The translations under genes and the position numbers were made by a program. A model generated the notes under the pieces. That model was not told the DNA's origin. It was given only the letters and a program-made list of their open reading frames with translations, and did no database searches. Below, one piece after another: positions 8,235 to 14,850 of a DNA stretch of 22,308 nucleotides (position 1 is its first letter; every line of letters starts with the position of its first letter). The DNA comes from a virus. The stretch lies in the IMG/VR virus record IMGVR_UViG_3300001533_001757, positions 1 to 22,308 of that record; one strand, 5' to 3'.

Positions 8235-8630
8235 TCAGGCAATGAGAACCATTACCTTAGTATTTGTCGCATCAACGCTAACTGCCCTTGCGGGACCAGC
8301 TGTTCCGTCCGATGCGGCGCTTACATTACCGGATCCGTCCACCACCACAAAATCGCCAGCCGTAGGCAATGCGTCCTCAATGCCGTCGAACTCAGTAAAG
8401 CCTTTAATTTGAACGGACATTTTGTGATCATCTTCATATTTGTGGATTCTTCCAAGCAACGGATCACCTGCAGACCCGTACCCGGCTATACCGTTGCCTG
8501 TAAGGGCAACAGCTTTGCCGTCAACATAAGATGCACCACTTACAAGCATCACGGAGCTTACACTACCGTCTGCATAGAAAGTGCTGCGGAGAGAACCCTC
8601 GCCCTCCCAGTCAATCTGATTACGTGACAT
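8235..8630 (-). CDS. Capsid decoration / cement-like protein, putative
   Basis: The start is placed at ATG 8630 (MSRNQIDWEGEG; 131 aa). A longer frame crosses the AGAAAGGAG site (8643-8651) and a terminator-like hairpin, so it is rejected. The product is small, Gly/Ala/Val/Asp rich and strand-like, with 'AVALTGNGIAGYGSAGDPLLGRI' (overlapping parts) and 'GDFVVVDGSGNVSAASDG', a pattern typical of small beta-barrel capsid-stabilising proteins of the DUF2190 or lambda gpD kind. It lies immediately upstream of the major capsid gene, where decoration proteins are encoded, and shares its strong leader. The exact family is not proven. Confidence 0.65.
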   Translation of the reverse strand: MSRNQIDWEGEGSLRSTFYADGSVSSVMLVSGASYVDGKAVALTGNGIAGYGSAGDPLLGRIHKYEDDHKMSVQIKGFTEFDGIEDALPTAGDFVVVDGSGNVSAASDGTAGPARAVSVDATNTKVMVLIA

Positions 8631-8663
8631 ATCAAAATTCAACTCCTTTCTTAAAATAGGCAT

Positions 8664-8687
8664 AAAAAATACCCATAAGTATGGGTA
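8664..8687 (-). terminator. Intrinsic-terminator-like hairpin upstream of the decoration and capsid genes
   Basis: On the minus strand TACCCATA and TATGGGTA form a stem of up to 8 bp around CT (in practice 7 bp with a 4-nt loop), followed directly by six T. The stem has only three G-C pairs, so it is a weak or partial terminator. It lies between the protease/scaffold stop (8724) and the decoration start (8630). Confidence 0.5.
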
Positions 8688-8723
8688 CAACTTCAAACTA
8701 CTGATTTTGTCCGCAACGATATA

Positions 8724-9218
8724 TTAAATTTTATAATAATCGTCCGGTATTGCATCTTTCTTCCCAGATCCGTCGTTGGACTTAAAACTGGTTCTTTTCC
8801 CAGCAGGAATTTCTTCCTCTGCCTGTTTTTTAAATCCATCCCTGAAATCTTTAATGGCCTGAATTGTGCGTCCGGGTTCTGATAGCATCTGTTCCCACGA
8901 ATCTTTGCTGAATTCGTTCCCTTGTGCCCTTACGCCCCACTCAATAGCATCGTCAACGAGTTCTTTCCTGTAAGCCATGCCTTCTTTAGCGAATAAAAGT
9001 ATCTGGTCTGCAGAATACTCTTTGCCAAGAACTTCAATGGCCTTTTCTTTTGGCATGAAATCTTCTGTCTGATCAAGTTTTGCTTCTACCAACTCAATTG
9101 TTTTGGTAGACTTATCCCATTTTTCGGCGACTTGGGTAAGAACATCTTCAAAATTGGTTTCGCCTTCTTTGAGTGTTATCCCAAACGTTTCAAGCATTTC
9201 AAGCGTTTTTTCGTTCAT
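8724..9218 (-). CDS. Putative capsid scaffold from an internal in-frame start
   Basis: Within the protease frame, an ATG at codon 290 (MNEKTLEMLETFG) is preceded by GGGAAGGTGG about 10 nt upstream (around 9229-9238), a ribosome binding site with no reason to exist inside a coding sequence otherwise. The 164-aa product would be acidic and coiled-coil-like, typical of scaffolds. Lambda Nu3, made from inside gene C, is the precedent. Evidence is the site and the domain boundary; expression is not shown. Confidence 0.55.
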   Translation of the reverse strand: MNEKTLEMLETFGITLKEGETNFEDVLTQVAEKWDKSTKTIELVEAKLDQTEDFMPKEKAIEVLGKEYSADQILLFAKEGMAYRKELVDDAIEWGVRAQGNEFSKDSWEQMLSEPGRTIQAIKDFRDGFKKQAEEEIPAGKRTSFKSNDGSGKKDAIPDDYYKI

Positions 9219-10085
9219 CTTATCATCACCACCTTCCCTAGTATACATAGATATAGCAGACTTATTTACAAGGTCATTTTTCTTTGCGAGTACCACAAGC
9301 CGGTCTTTTGCAAGGCTGTAAATACACTTTTTGGGGATATCCTTTTTAAAGTCTTTTTCTCTAATACTGGCATATTCAGATGTCTCTATTTCGCCGCCAT
9401 TAGACAATATCCCAGCGGAATCATAAGCACCGTCAAAAACTCCGGAAAGCTCCATAAGATAACCAGGAGGCTTTCCTACAACATAGCAAAGTTTCTCTTC
9501 CCCGTTTATGTTGTAAGTGGCACCCGGCCAGTGTTCACATTCCCTTATATTCTTCCCACATATCGAACACTCGGAAGTGGAAAAGCCAAAACCAATTGAT
9601 ACGTCAAACAACGTACCGTCCTCTATATCAGCTATTATCTGATCGGTCTTAATGCCGTCCTTTTCCTTACCTCGGACAATATATACGTCGCCATGCACCG
9701 CCCAAGCTTCACCATCTATGTCGCCTTTTTTGGTTAATGCATCATATGTCCTTCCATATGAGTAAGCGGCCTTTGGTCTGCTAAAAACGCCCGCCCATGG
9801 ATGGTCGAGCATAAAAGATACCCCTTTTTGCGCATCAACCTTGTATATATCAAGCAATGACTTGTGAAGCTTTATATATCTATCTTCTATAAGCCTATCA
9901 CCGATCATTTTTGTTCTAAATGAAAAGACTTCATCTGACGATAAAGCCCTTTTAGACAAAGTATTTATTTTTTCAAGTTGACCAGCGGTAGGTGTTCCAT
10001 ATTGTCTTGAAAGATCTATCTCAGAACTAACAGAAACAGCATCTCCATCAACACTTTCCATAGTAGCAATTGAACCATTAGGCAT
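8724..10085 (-). CDS. Prohead protease with C-terminal scaffold domain
   Basis: A 453-aa protein starts at ATG 10085 behind AGAAAGAAGGTGA (10092-10104). Residues about 50-230 look like a caudoviral prohead serine protease: 'MLDHPWAG' supplies the likely catalytic His95, and 'DVSIGFGFS' supplies the likely nucleophile Ser163. Just after this, C173-x2-C176-x6-C183-x-H185 forms a probable zinc knuckle. Residues about 290-453 are acidic and helical with poor conservation, ending KDAIPDDYYKI, as expected for a scaffold that fills the procapsid and is then digested. An in-frame internal start at 9218 could make that part alone. The gene sits between portal and capsid genes. Fusion of protease and scaffold is known in lambda (C/Nu3) and relatives. 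Confidence 0.82.
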   Translation of the reverse strand: MPNGSIATMESVDGDAVSVSSEIDLSRQYGTPTAGQLEKINTLSKRALSSDEVFSFRTKMIGDRLIEDRYIKLHKSLLDIYKVDAQKGVSFMLDHPWAGVFSRPKAAYSYGRTYDALTKKGDIDGEAWAVHGDVYIVRGKEKDGIKTDQIIADIEDGTLFDVSIGFGFSTSECSICGKNIRECEHWPGATYNINGEEKLCYVVGKPPGYLMELSGVFDGAYDSAGILSNGGEIETSEYASIREKDFKKDIPKKCIYSLAKDRLVVLAKKNDLVNKSAISMYTREGGDDKMNEKTLEMLETFGITLKEGETNFEDVLTQVAEKWDKSTKTIELVEAKLDQTEDFMPKEKAIEVLGKEYSADQILLFAKEGMAYRKELVDDAIEWGVRAQGNEFSKDSWEQMLSEPGRTIQAIKDFRDGFKKQAEEEIPAGKRTSFKSNDGSGKKDAIPDDYYKI

Positions 10086-10156
10086 AATTTTTCACCTTCT
10101 TTCTTGCCTTTTTTAAAACAGTAGGAAATTCAACATTGATCTGACCCGGAATATGT

Positions 10157-11581
10157 TCATCGCAATACCCTGAATTTTTTATCGTCTGGATCCTGTTTTT
10201 GTTTCCTCTTATCATCGTTGTTTCGTACACCTTCATCACCCCCTGTAACACCTAAACTTACACGAATGTTTTCGTTAGGAGTACTAACGGCTTTATCGAC
10301 ACCACAGACCTCTGATGCTGCAGTGTCAGCATCTATCCATCCCATCATCTGCGAAATGGCATAAAATTTTTCCTTCAGGATGTTTACTGTCATTCGTTGC
10401 TCTTCGCTGTTCCAATCAATAAGATTGTGTTCAAAAACAGGGATCGCTTGTATACCATTTACTCTCAGCCATAACCGGGCCACTTCCTCTACAAGCCTTT
10501 TGCTTCCCCTTTGTATGCTTGCTATACCAGAACAAAAAATACGGAATTGAACAGTTCCCCAAGACTCTGTTATGCCCTGATTTCTATTCATAAAAATAGC
10601 CATCTGTTTTGTGCCGGACAGTGTTTGAACAGAGAGCATTTCATCTATTGCACGAACATCGAGGCTCCTTGAAGTGTTGGCTCCCTGATTCGTGTTTATC
10701 TCCACATCATCGAAGTGCAAATAGTCATCGTCTGGTTCTATTTTTTGGAACATGGACCTGATATTATTCCACTGATCATTAAGCCAATCTGATAATTTTT
10801 GAGGGTTGTTTTTTATCATGGATGGAGCAGCACTTAACATTCTCTCCAAAATTATTTTAATATCATTTTTGGGGTACCCCTGATGGTGTAAAACTGCTTG
10901 TAAGTCTTGTAATATCTGCATCTGAAAATCTATTGCCTGCAACACAGGCGACAAAATCAAACTACCACGAGGATCATTTATTTCCGGATCGGTCGGCACC
11001 CAAAAGAAATTTGCGATGCCTTGTTCAAGAGATTGATTTTTTAGCCATTGCTGCTGATATGGGATCCATGTCTCCCTTCCATTCCGCTCTTCAAGCGCCC
11101 AATATATCGTTTTTGGCTTTACAGGGAAAACATCATAGATATTTGTTCTGGATTCTTCAACTTCAACCTCCACGCCCATAGCTCCCTGCATAAAGGCACT
11201 GTGATGAAGTTGGTCTATAAGTCCGTCAAGTCCCGAATTCGATATTTCGTTTATCCTTGCTGCAAATTTTCTCCAATCTTCTTCAATTCCCGGTATTTTA
11301 TGTTCCCCGTCAATGGTATAAAAAGACATTTTGTTGCCTTGGTTGGCAAGTCGGACAAAATTCCATACGGCCATTGACACATCAGGATTAACTTTTTTCA
11401 GATATTCAATTGCCGATATCTGATCTTTCTGTTTCCTGAGTGTTTCCAACACATCGGATGTAATTGACCGAGATGGCGAAAGCCTTGCCCTTTTCGTCCC
11501 CGGCGATGTTACTCTTCCTGTTGGGATTTTCGTCTTGGGCCTATCTCTGCTTTTGGCAAATATATCATTAAAAACACCCAT
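10157..11581 (-). CDS. Phage portal protein
   Basis: A 474-aa protein starts at ATG 11581 behind TAAGAAAGGGGTGG (11591-11604), where the upstream stop codon forms part of the site. The portal is the dodecameric ring at the capsid vertex through which DNA is packaged. Supporting sequence includes 'NPDVSMAVWNFVRLANQG' near residue 65, typical of the portal N-terminal wing, a long helical central part with 'AIDFQMQILQDLQAVLHHQGYPK', 'QTLSGTKQMAIFMNRNQGI' and a C-terminal clip/crown that ends in a Lys/Asp-rich tail. Size and position before the protease gene match. It is separated from the terminase by about 9 kb, which is unusual. Confidence 0.85.
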   Translation of the reverse strand: MGVFNDIFAKSRDRPKTKIPTGRVTSPGTKRARLSPSRSITSDVLETLRKQKDQISAIEYLKKVNPDVSMAVWNFVRLANQGNKMSFYTIDGEHKIPGIEEDWRKFAARINEISNSGLDGLIDQLHHSAFMQGAMGVEVEVEESRTNIYDVFPVKPKTIYWALEERNGRETWIPYQQQWLKNQSLEQGIANFFWVPTDPEINDPRGSLILSPVLQAIDFQMQILQDLQAVLHHQGYPKNDIKIILERMLSAAPSMIKNNPQKLSDWLNDQWNNIRSMFQKIEPDDDYLHFDDVEINTNQGANTSRSLDVRAIDEMLSVQTLSGTKQMAIFMNRNQGITESWGTVQFRIFCSGIASIQRGSKRLVEEVARLWLRVNGIQAIPVFEHNLIDWNSEEQRMTVNILKEKFYAISQMMGWIDADTAASEVCGVDKAVSTPNENIRVSLGVTGGDEGVRNNDDKRKQKQDPDDKKFRVLR

Positions 11582-11601
11582 TTAATAAAACCACCCCTTT
11601 C

Positions 11602-11880
11602 TTATTCAACATGTTCTATGGCATCCAGTATTTGAGCTTTTGCAAGCGAAGATAGCGATTGAGAATTCTCGACGAATGATATTAAATTTTTATAATCAGT
11701 CTTATCAATGTCAATTTTTTCGCCATTATAAAGTTTCACAGCCCAATCGTAATACTTTAACGCCTTGCCATTCATTCCAGCATCGCCGGCAAGAACATTG
11801 GCGATTATTTTGTTCATATCGCCTGCAGGGATTTCTTTCCCATCAAGCCCTTTTAATTTCTTGTTTAGATCAATAAGCAC
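11602..11880 (-). CDS. Small conserved-type phage protein, unknown function
   Basis: The best start is GTG 11880 (MLIDLNKKLKGLDGKEI; 92 aa), because AGGAGG lies 9 nt before it; a longer frame from 11916 reads through that site. The sequence 'LDLNKKLKGLDGKEIP'-like N-terminus, a central 'ALKYYDWAVKLYNGEKIDIDKTDY' (overlapping parts) and a C-terminal 'LAKAQILDAIE' helix look like a recurring small helical protein found near phage structural genes. I do not know its function. It begins 13 bases after the methyltransferase stop and its own stop merges with the portal ribosome binding site, so it is co-transcribed with the head genes. Confidence 0.7.
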   Translation of the reverse strand: MLIDLNKKLKGLDGKEIPAGDMNKIIANVLAGDAGMNGKALKYYDWAVKLYNGEKIDIDKTDYKNLISFVENSQSLSSLAKAQILDAIEHVE

Positions 11881-11893
11881 TCCTATTCGCCTC

Positions 11894-12436
11894 CTAATTG
11901 ATTGCTTTTTCAGCAAGGCAATAAACCAAATAACCTTCCGATTCTTCCTTGCCGAACAGTTTTGCCCATCCTTCTCCCATAACGCCCTTGTCTATTACTT
12001 TTAAGCCGATTTTTTCGTGAAGCTTCGCAAGTTTTTCTACCGAATAGTCATCTTCTTTGCGCCATTCCTCCGGCCATCTTGCTGACCTGAACCGTTTTGC
12101 GTTCATATAAGATACGCAATTTGAGTTTGGGACAAACGAAAGGACGTACTTGGTTGATTTGTTCGCCATTGCAGCCAACACTTCTATTGCTTCATGTTCA
12201 GAGTAATGTTCTAAAAGCCCGGAGCTGAAGATCATTTCATATTTCTTCCTTGTCTTGAAATTCCTGATGTCGGCTTTTTTAACATCACTTCGTGATGGGT
12301 TCAGATCAATTCCATCGCCGCCAACTGCTTCCATGAGTTCACCTGTCAGTGCACCTACTTCAAGTATTCTTTTTACTCCAAGCTTTTTTACATATCCCGT
12401 GAAATCTTTGATAAAACCCTGTTCGTTTAAAGACAT
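11894..12436 (-). CDS. Class I SAM-dependent methyltransferase
   Basis: The start is ATG 12436 (MSLNEQGF; 180 aa), preceded by AAGGTGGTGG; earlier GTG codons are part of that site. Motif I is LEVGALTG (residues 25-32), the acidic SAM ribose contact is in GIDLNP (Asp44), and 'FSSGLLEHY' (70-78) is the usual motif IV region of methyltransferase type 11/12 small-molecule enzymes. It lacks a DNA-target motif (no DPPY or NPPF), so a sugar, glycan or small-molecule substrate is likelier than DNA. It closes the glycosylation cluster, directly after a GT2 gene, suggesting it caps or modifies the glycan. The substrate is unknown. Confidence 0.75.
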   Translation of the reverse strand: MSLNEQGFIKDFTGYVKKLGVKRILEVGALTGELMEAVGGDGIDLNPSRSDVKKADIRNFKTRKKYEMIFSSGLLEHYSEHEAIEVLAAMANKSTKYVLSFVPNSNCVSYMNAKRFRSARWPEEWRKEDDYSVEKLAKLHEKIGLKVIDKGVMGEGWAKLFGKEESEGYLVYCLAEKAIN

Positions 12437-12454
12437 TTTTAAAACCACCACCTT

Positions 12455-13168
12455 TTATAAATTATTTTTTAACCTGCGCTTTATTGCTTCATCTTTTATG
12501 CCATCCACTACTTTTTGGAAAACCTTGCCGCCTCCATACTGATAATAAGCACTTTCTCTATAATGTCTATAAAAGTATAAAACTTCGTCCACAAATAAAA
12601 GTTTTGTATGTTCTTCCATAAGATAACCAATATATACGTCCTGTGCTGCAGGGCAATTGTTCTTAAAGCCGCCGCTTTTGTTATAGTCTTTCAATTTGAA
12701 TGTTTTGAAATGGCTGGCGCACCATCCGTTTTCAAGCATATTTTCTCCAGGCTTAACGGATCTGTTAAATCCTTTGCATTGAGGCTTAAGCCTTTTATCG
12801 CAAAACATAAATTGTGAGTATATAAACCCGCAGTCAGGATTATCAACATGGGCTTTGAACATAACGTCAACCGCTCTGTGGGAAAGAGCGTCGTCACTCT
12901 CGAGTATGCCAAAATAATCTGTGCCAACATAACCTATGCCCTGTATCAATGCTTCATCCAGACCTCTTTTTGTATCGTTATGGAAAATCTTTACCCTGCA
13001 ATCATCCTGAGCATACCGGTTCAATATATTCATTGAATCATCGTCAGAATCATCGATAACAATGAGATCCCATTCTGGCATTGTCTGATTTTTTACAGAC
13101 CTTAAAGCATCATTAATGCACCATGCCTTATTGTAATTTGGCATTACAATTGAAAATTTAGGCTTCAT
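12455..13168 (-). CDS. Family 2 (GT-A) glycosyltransferase
   Basis: The start is ATG 13168, 9 nt after AAGGAG; an in-frame GTG two codons earlier is too close. The 237-aa protein begins with the classic GT2 pattern FSIVMPNYN (nucleotide-binding strand), 'SVKNQTMPEWDLIVIDDSDDD' in two overlapping parts (first Asp pair, about 39-41), and 'GILESDDAL' with the DxD-type metal-binding ESDD at 90-93. The C-terminal part has 'QDVYIGYLMEE', where the acceptor-side catalytic acid normally lies. There is no membrane helix, so it acts in the cytoplasm. It follows the TagB/TagF-like gene by about 30 bases and precedes a methyltransferase, consistent with one glycan pathway. Donor and acceptor cannot be told. 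Confidence 0.85.
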   Translation of the reverse strand: MKPKFSIVMPNYNKAWCINDALRSVKNQTMPEWDLIVIDDSDDDSMNILNRYAQDDCRVKIFHNDTKRGLDEALIQGIGYVGTDYFGILESDDALSHRAVDVMFKAHVDNPDCGFIYSQFMFCDKRLKPQCKGFNRSVKPGENMLENGWCASHFKTFKLKDYNKSGGFKNNCPAAQDVYIGYLMEEHTKLLFVDEVLYFYRHYRESAYYQYGGGKVFQKVVDGIKDEAIKRRLKNNL

Positions 13169-13197
13169 ATACACGGTCTCCTTGTATAACTAAAATC

Positions 13198-14091
13198 TTA
13201 TAAGAAATTGAGCAACGTGTCAGCGGCCACCTTTCCTGATTTACCTCTTAGCGTCTCCGGGAACATATATTCCATGAAATTTTTAGCGGCGGGTCCCTGT
13301 TGAAATCCGTTTTTTATGAGTTCTGTTACTATTTTAGATAAGTCAGATGGAGATTCCGCTATCCAACATATCTCATCCCCTTTTTCTCTCGTATATAGCA
13401 ACTTTTCAAATCCTACGGGATTTTTAACAACCCATTTGGTTAATATAACAGGGATGCCTAGGCTTAATGCCTCATAAAGCATAGATGACGTGTCGCTGAT
13501 TACAATATCAGCATCGATCAAATCTTTGAGTGATGTTTTCTTTGGATGTTTGCGATTATGAGGGTGCACGCTTTCTACGAATTCGCAACAATCGCCAAAC
13601 AGATCCCGCAAATCAATCTTTTCAAAACCTGTCCACGGCTTGTGAGCATTGTGTGTGGGAACCCATAATATTTTCACCTTATCAATCGGAACACGGCATT
13701 TTTTGCGTGCCTTAAACACCGGGTCTAGCCTGGGATATCCTATAATATGAAGCTTTGTCTTTGGTACTCCTTCATTAACCAATTTGTCAATATAGGCAGG
13801 CCCCGGATAAAGTCCGGCTATCTGCTTGTTTAGATCGTCTACGTTTTGTAGTCCCTTGTCGGCCATGCCATGAGTAATAAATACGGCCGGGAAAAAATCA
13901 CCCAAGGTAAAGGATACCCGGACATATCTGGCATCATTTCTTTCATTTGCTTCTTTAATCGCCTTGCCCGTGGCTATTTTAATTTCATATAAATCTTTAG
14001 GCAAATGCTTTTCAATCGGTCTAAAGTGTGTTTCCGCAATCGCTCCATATGCATCTGATAATGGAGGAAGATAAAATTGAAGCTTGTTCAT
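13198..14091 (-). CDS. TagB/TagF-like CDP-glycerol (polyol) glycerophosphotransferase
   Basis: A 297-aa protein starts at ATG 14091 with AAAGGAG 9 nt upstream. It matches the GT-B CDP-glycerol glycerophosphotransferase family: 'VFITHGMADKG' with the conserved catalytic-type His74, 'HIIGYPRLDPV' (118-123), 'ILWVPTHN' (141-148), 'ESVHPHN' with His176/His178, and 'ISDTSSMLYEALSLGIPVI' (about 198-216), the donor-phosphate loop equivalent to the DYSS motif. It is shorter than cell-wall TagF because it lacks the membrane-associating N-terminal region. Family enzymes move polyol phosphate from CDP-glycerol or CDP-ribitol to a growing chain or linker. With an IspD-like enzyme and an SDR upstream, ribitol phosphate is a reasonable guess for the donor. 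Confidence 0.82.
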   Translation of the reverse strand: MNKLQFYLPPLSDAYGAIAETHFRPIEKHLPKDLYEIKIATGKAIKEANERNDARYVRVSFTLGDFFPAVFITHGMADKGLQNVDDLNKQIAGLYPGPAYIDKLVNEGVPKTKLHIIGYPRLDPVFKARKKCRVPIDKVKILWVPTHNAHKPWTGFEKIDLRDLFGDCCEFVESVHPHNRKHPKKTSLKDLIDADIVISDTSSMLYEALSLGIPVILTKWVVKNPVGFEKLLYTREKGDEICWIAESPSDLSKIVTELIKNGFQQGPAAKNFMEYMFPETLRGKSGKVAADTLLNFL

Positions 14092-14117
14092 CCTTCCGTC
14101 TCCTTTAACTTTTGTTT

Positions 14118-14399
14118 TTAAACATTGTCATTGTATAAAACGTCTTTTAAAACATCGTCAATTTTAAATCTCGAATCATCCACGTGTAACTTTCTCAAAT
14201 ATTTTATCTGGCTCGCCATATCATGCCAAGCAAATGGGCTGGACCATATTTCGTGACCCGGAACCCATTTGCTCCTGAAAAAGTCAAATCCTGTAGCATA
14301 GACCAATTTTGCGTTGCCGTACAAAGCGTCTGCAATGGCAATGGTTCCAGTATTCGGATTGCCACTGATATAGGATGTCATTTCAGTATATGATTTTTT
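14118..14399 (-). pseudogene. 3' fragment of a sialyltransferase-like (GT29/GT42-like) gene
   Basis: Only the C-terminal part is present: the frame is open from the mini-element edge at 14399 to the TAA at 14118, and the first Met (14381) has no ribosome binding site. The segment 'SGNPNTGTIAIADALYG' followed by 'LVYATGFDFFRS' is like the P-S/T-T-G…A…GFDF motif of bacterial sialyltransferase-type glycosyltransferases; a C-terminal 'HDMASQIKYLRKL' helix follows. The N-terminal donor-binding half is missing and the upstream side is a different gene (KdsB-like), separated by the element at 14400-14562. It is most simply a truncated remnant. The family call is moderately sure; the fragment's inactivity is inferred. 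Confidence 0.6.
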
Positions 14400-14562
14400 T
14401 TGAACCTCCCACGAATAAATTCACGGGATTCTCTTAATCCTTCTCAACCACAAGGGGAACTTTCGTTTTACGAGATTTCAGTTTCCAGAGCTATGTGCTG
14501 CTATCTTACGGATAACTTTTATAAACCTTTGACCTAACTCACGAATGAATTCACAAGTGTGC
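14400..14562 (-). mobile_element. Non-autonomous IS200/IS605-like mini-element, copy A (long form)
   Basis: A 163-bp block with no transposase or tnpB gene. Read on the minus strand it starts just after TTTGACC and ends …GGGAGGTTCAA. Near the right end CCCGTGAATT…TATTCGTGGG (14408-14427) is the degenerate hairpin typical of IS605/IS1341 right ends, which serves as the omega-RNA scaffold 3' end in TnpB systems. The left end holds an inverted repeat: GGTCAAA (rc of 14528-14534) pairs with TTTGACC (rc of 14563-14569) around an imperfect palindrome containing TGAATTCA. The same 96-bp right part and 28-bp left boundary recur without mismatch at 19553-19676. Ends were chosen by comparison of the two copies. 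TTTGACC is the likely insertion target and TAM-like motif. Confidence 0.75.
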
Positions 14563-14850
14563 GGTCAAATCTGCATCAATTCTAGTTGAAACTTCATATA
14601 TTCTATCCGTAGGATTTAAATGCTTATCAGATGTCATTAAAACGTTGACATTTAACCTTTCGCAGACTCTTTCTATTCTTCTGTCATCAGTGGCGACCAA
14701 GACATATGTTAATCCCTCAACCTTTTTTACTTCGTTATATACCCACCATATCATAGGCTTACCGCAAATATCTGCCAACGGCTTCCCTTCAAAACGAGTA
14801 GACTTATAACGAGCCGGGATTATTCCAATAACATCCACAATATTTATCAC
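14563..14850 (-). pseudogene. 5' fragment of a KdsB-like CMP-sugar synthetase
   Basis: The first 96 codons of a 3-deoxy-manno-octulosonate (or related acid sugar) cytidylyltransferase are present: 'VIGIIPARYKSTRFEGKPLADICGKPM' (two overlapping parts) is the CTP-binding signature of KdsB/NeuA-type enzymes, followed by 'LVATDDRRI' and 'MTSDKHLNPTDRI'. The frame then enters the mini-element and stops four codons later (TGA at 14551-14553). The family is about 245 residues, so the metal-binding and dimer parts after 'DAD' are lost. The start is a GTG sharing GTGA with the SDR stop. The protein would normally activate an acid sugar with CTP; this fragment cannot be active alone. Confidence 0.8.

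Noticed and set aside
8235-8696. Longer 153-aa start for the decoration-like protein
   Set aside because: It would translate through the terminator-like hairpin and the AGAAAGGAG site that serves ATG 8630.
14400-14562. Group I intron or IStron that would splice out of the mRNA
   Set aside because: The block is 163 bp (115 bp in copy B), far too short for a group I intron core, and no intron-core pairing segments are seen.
14118-14850. A natural KdsB-sialyltransferase fusion gene interrupted by the element
   Set aside because: The joined 189-residue product would lack the later KdsB active-site parts and the N-terminal half of the transferase; chance gives an in-frame join one time in three.
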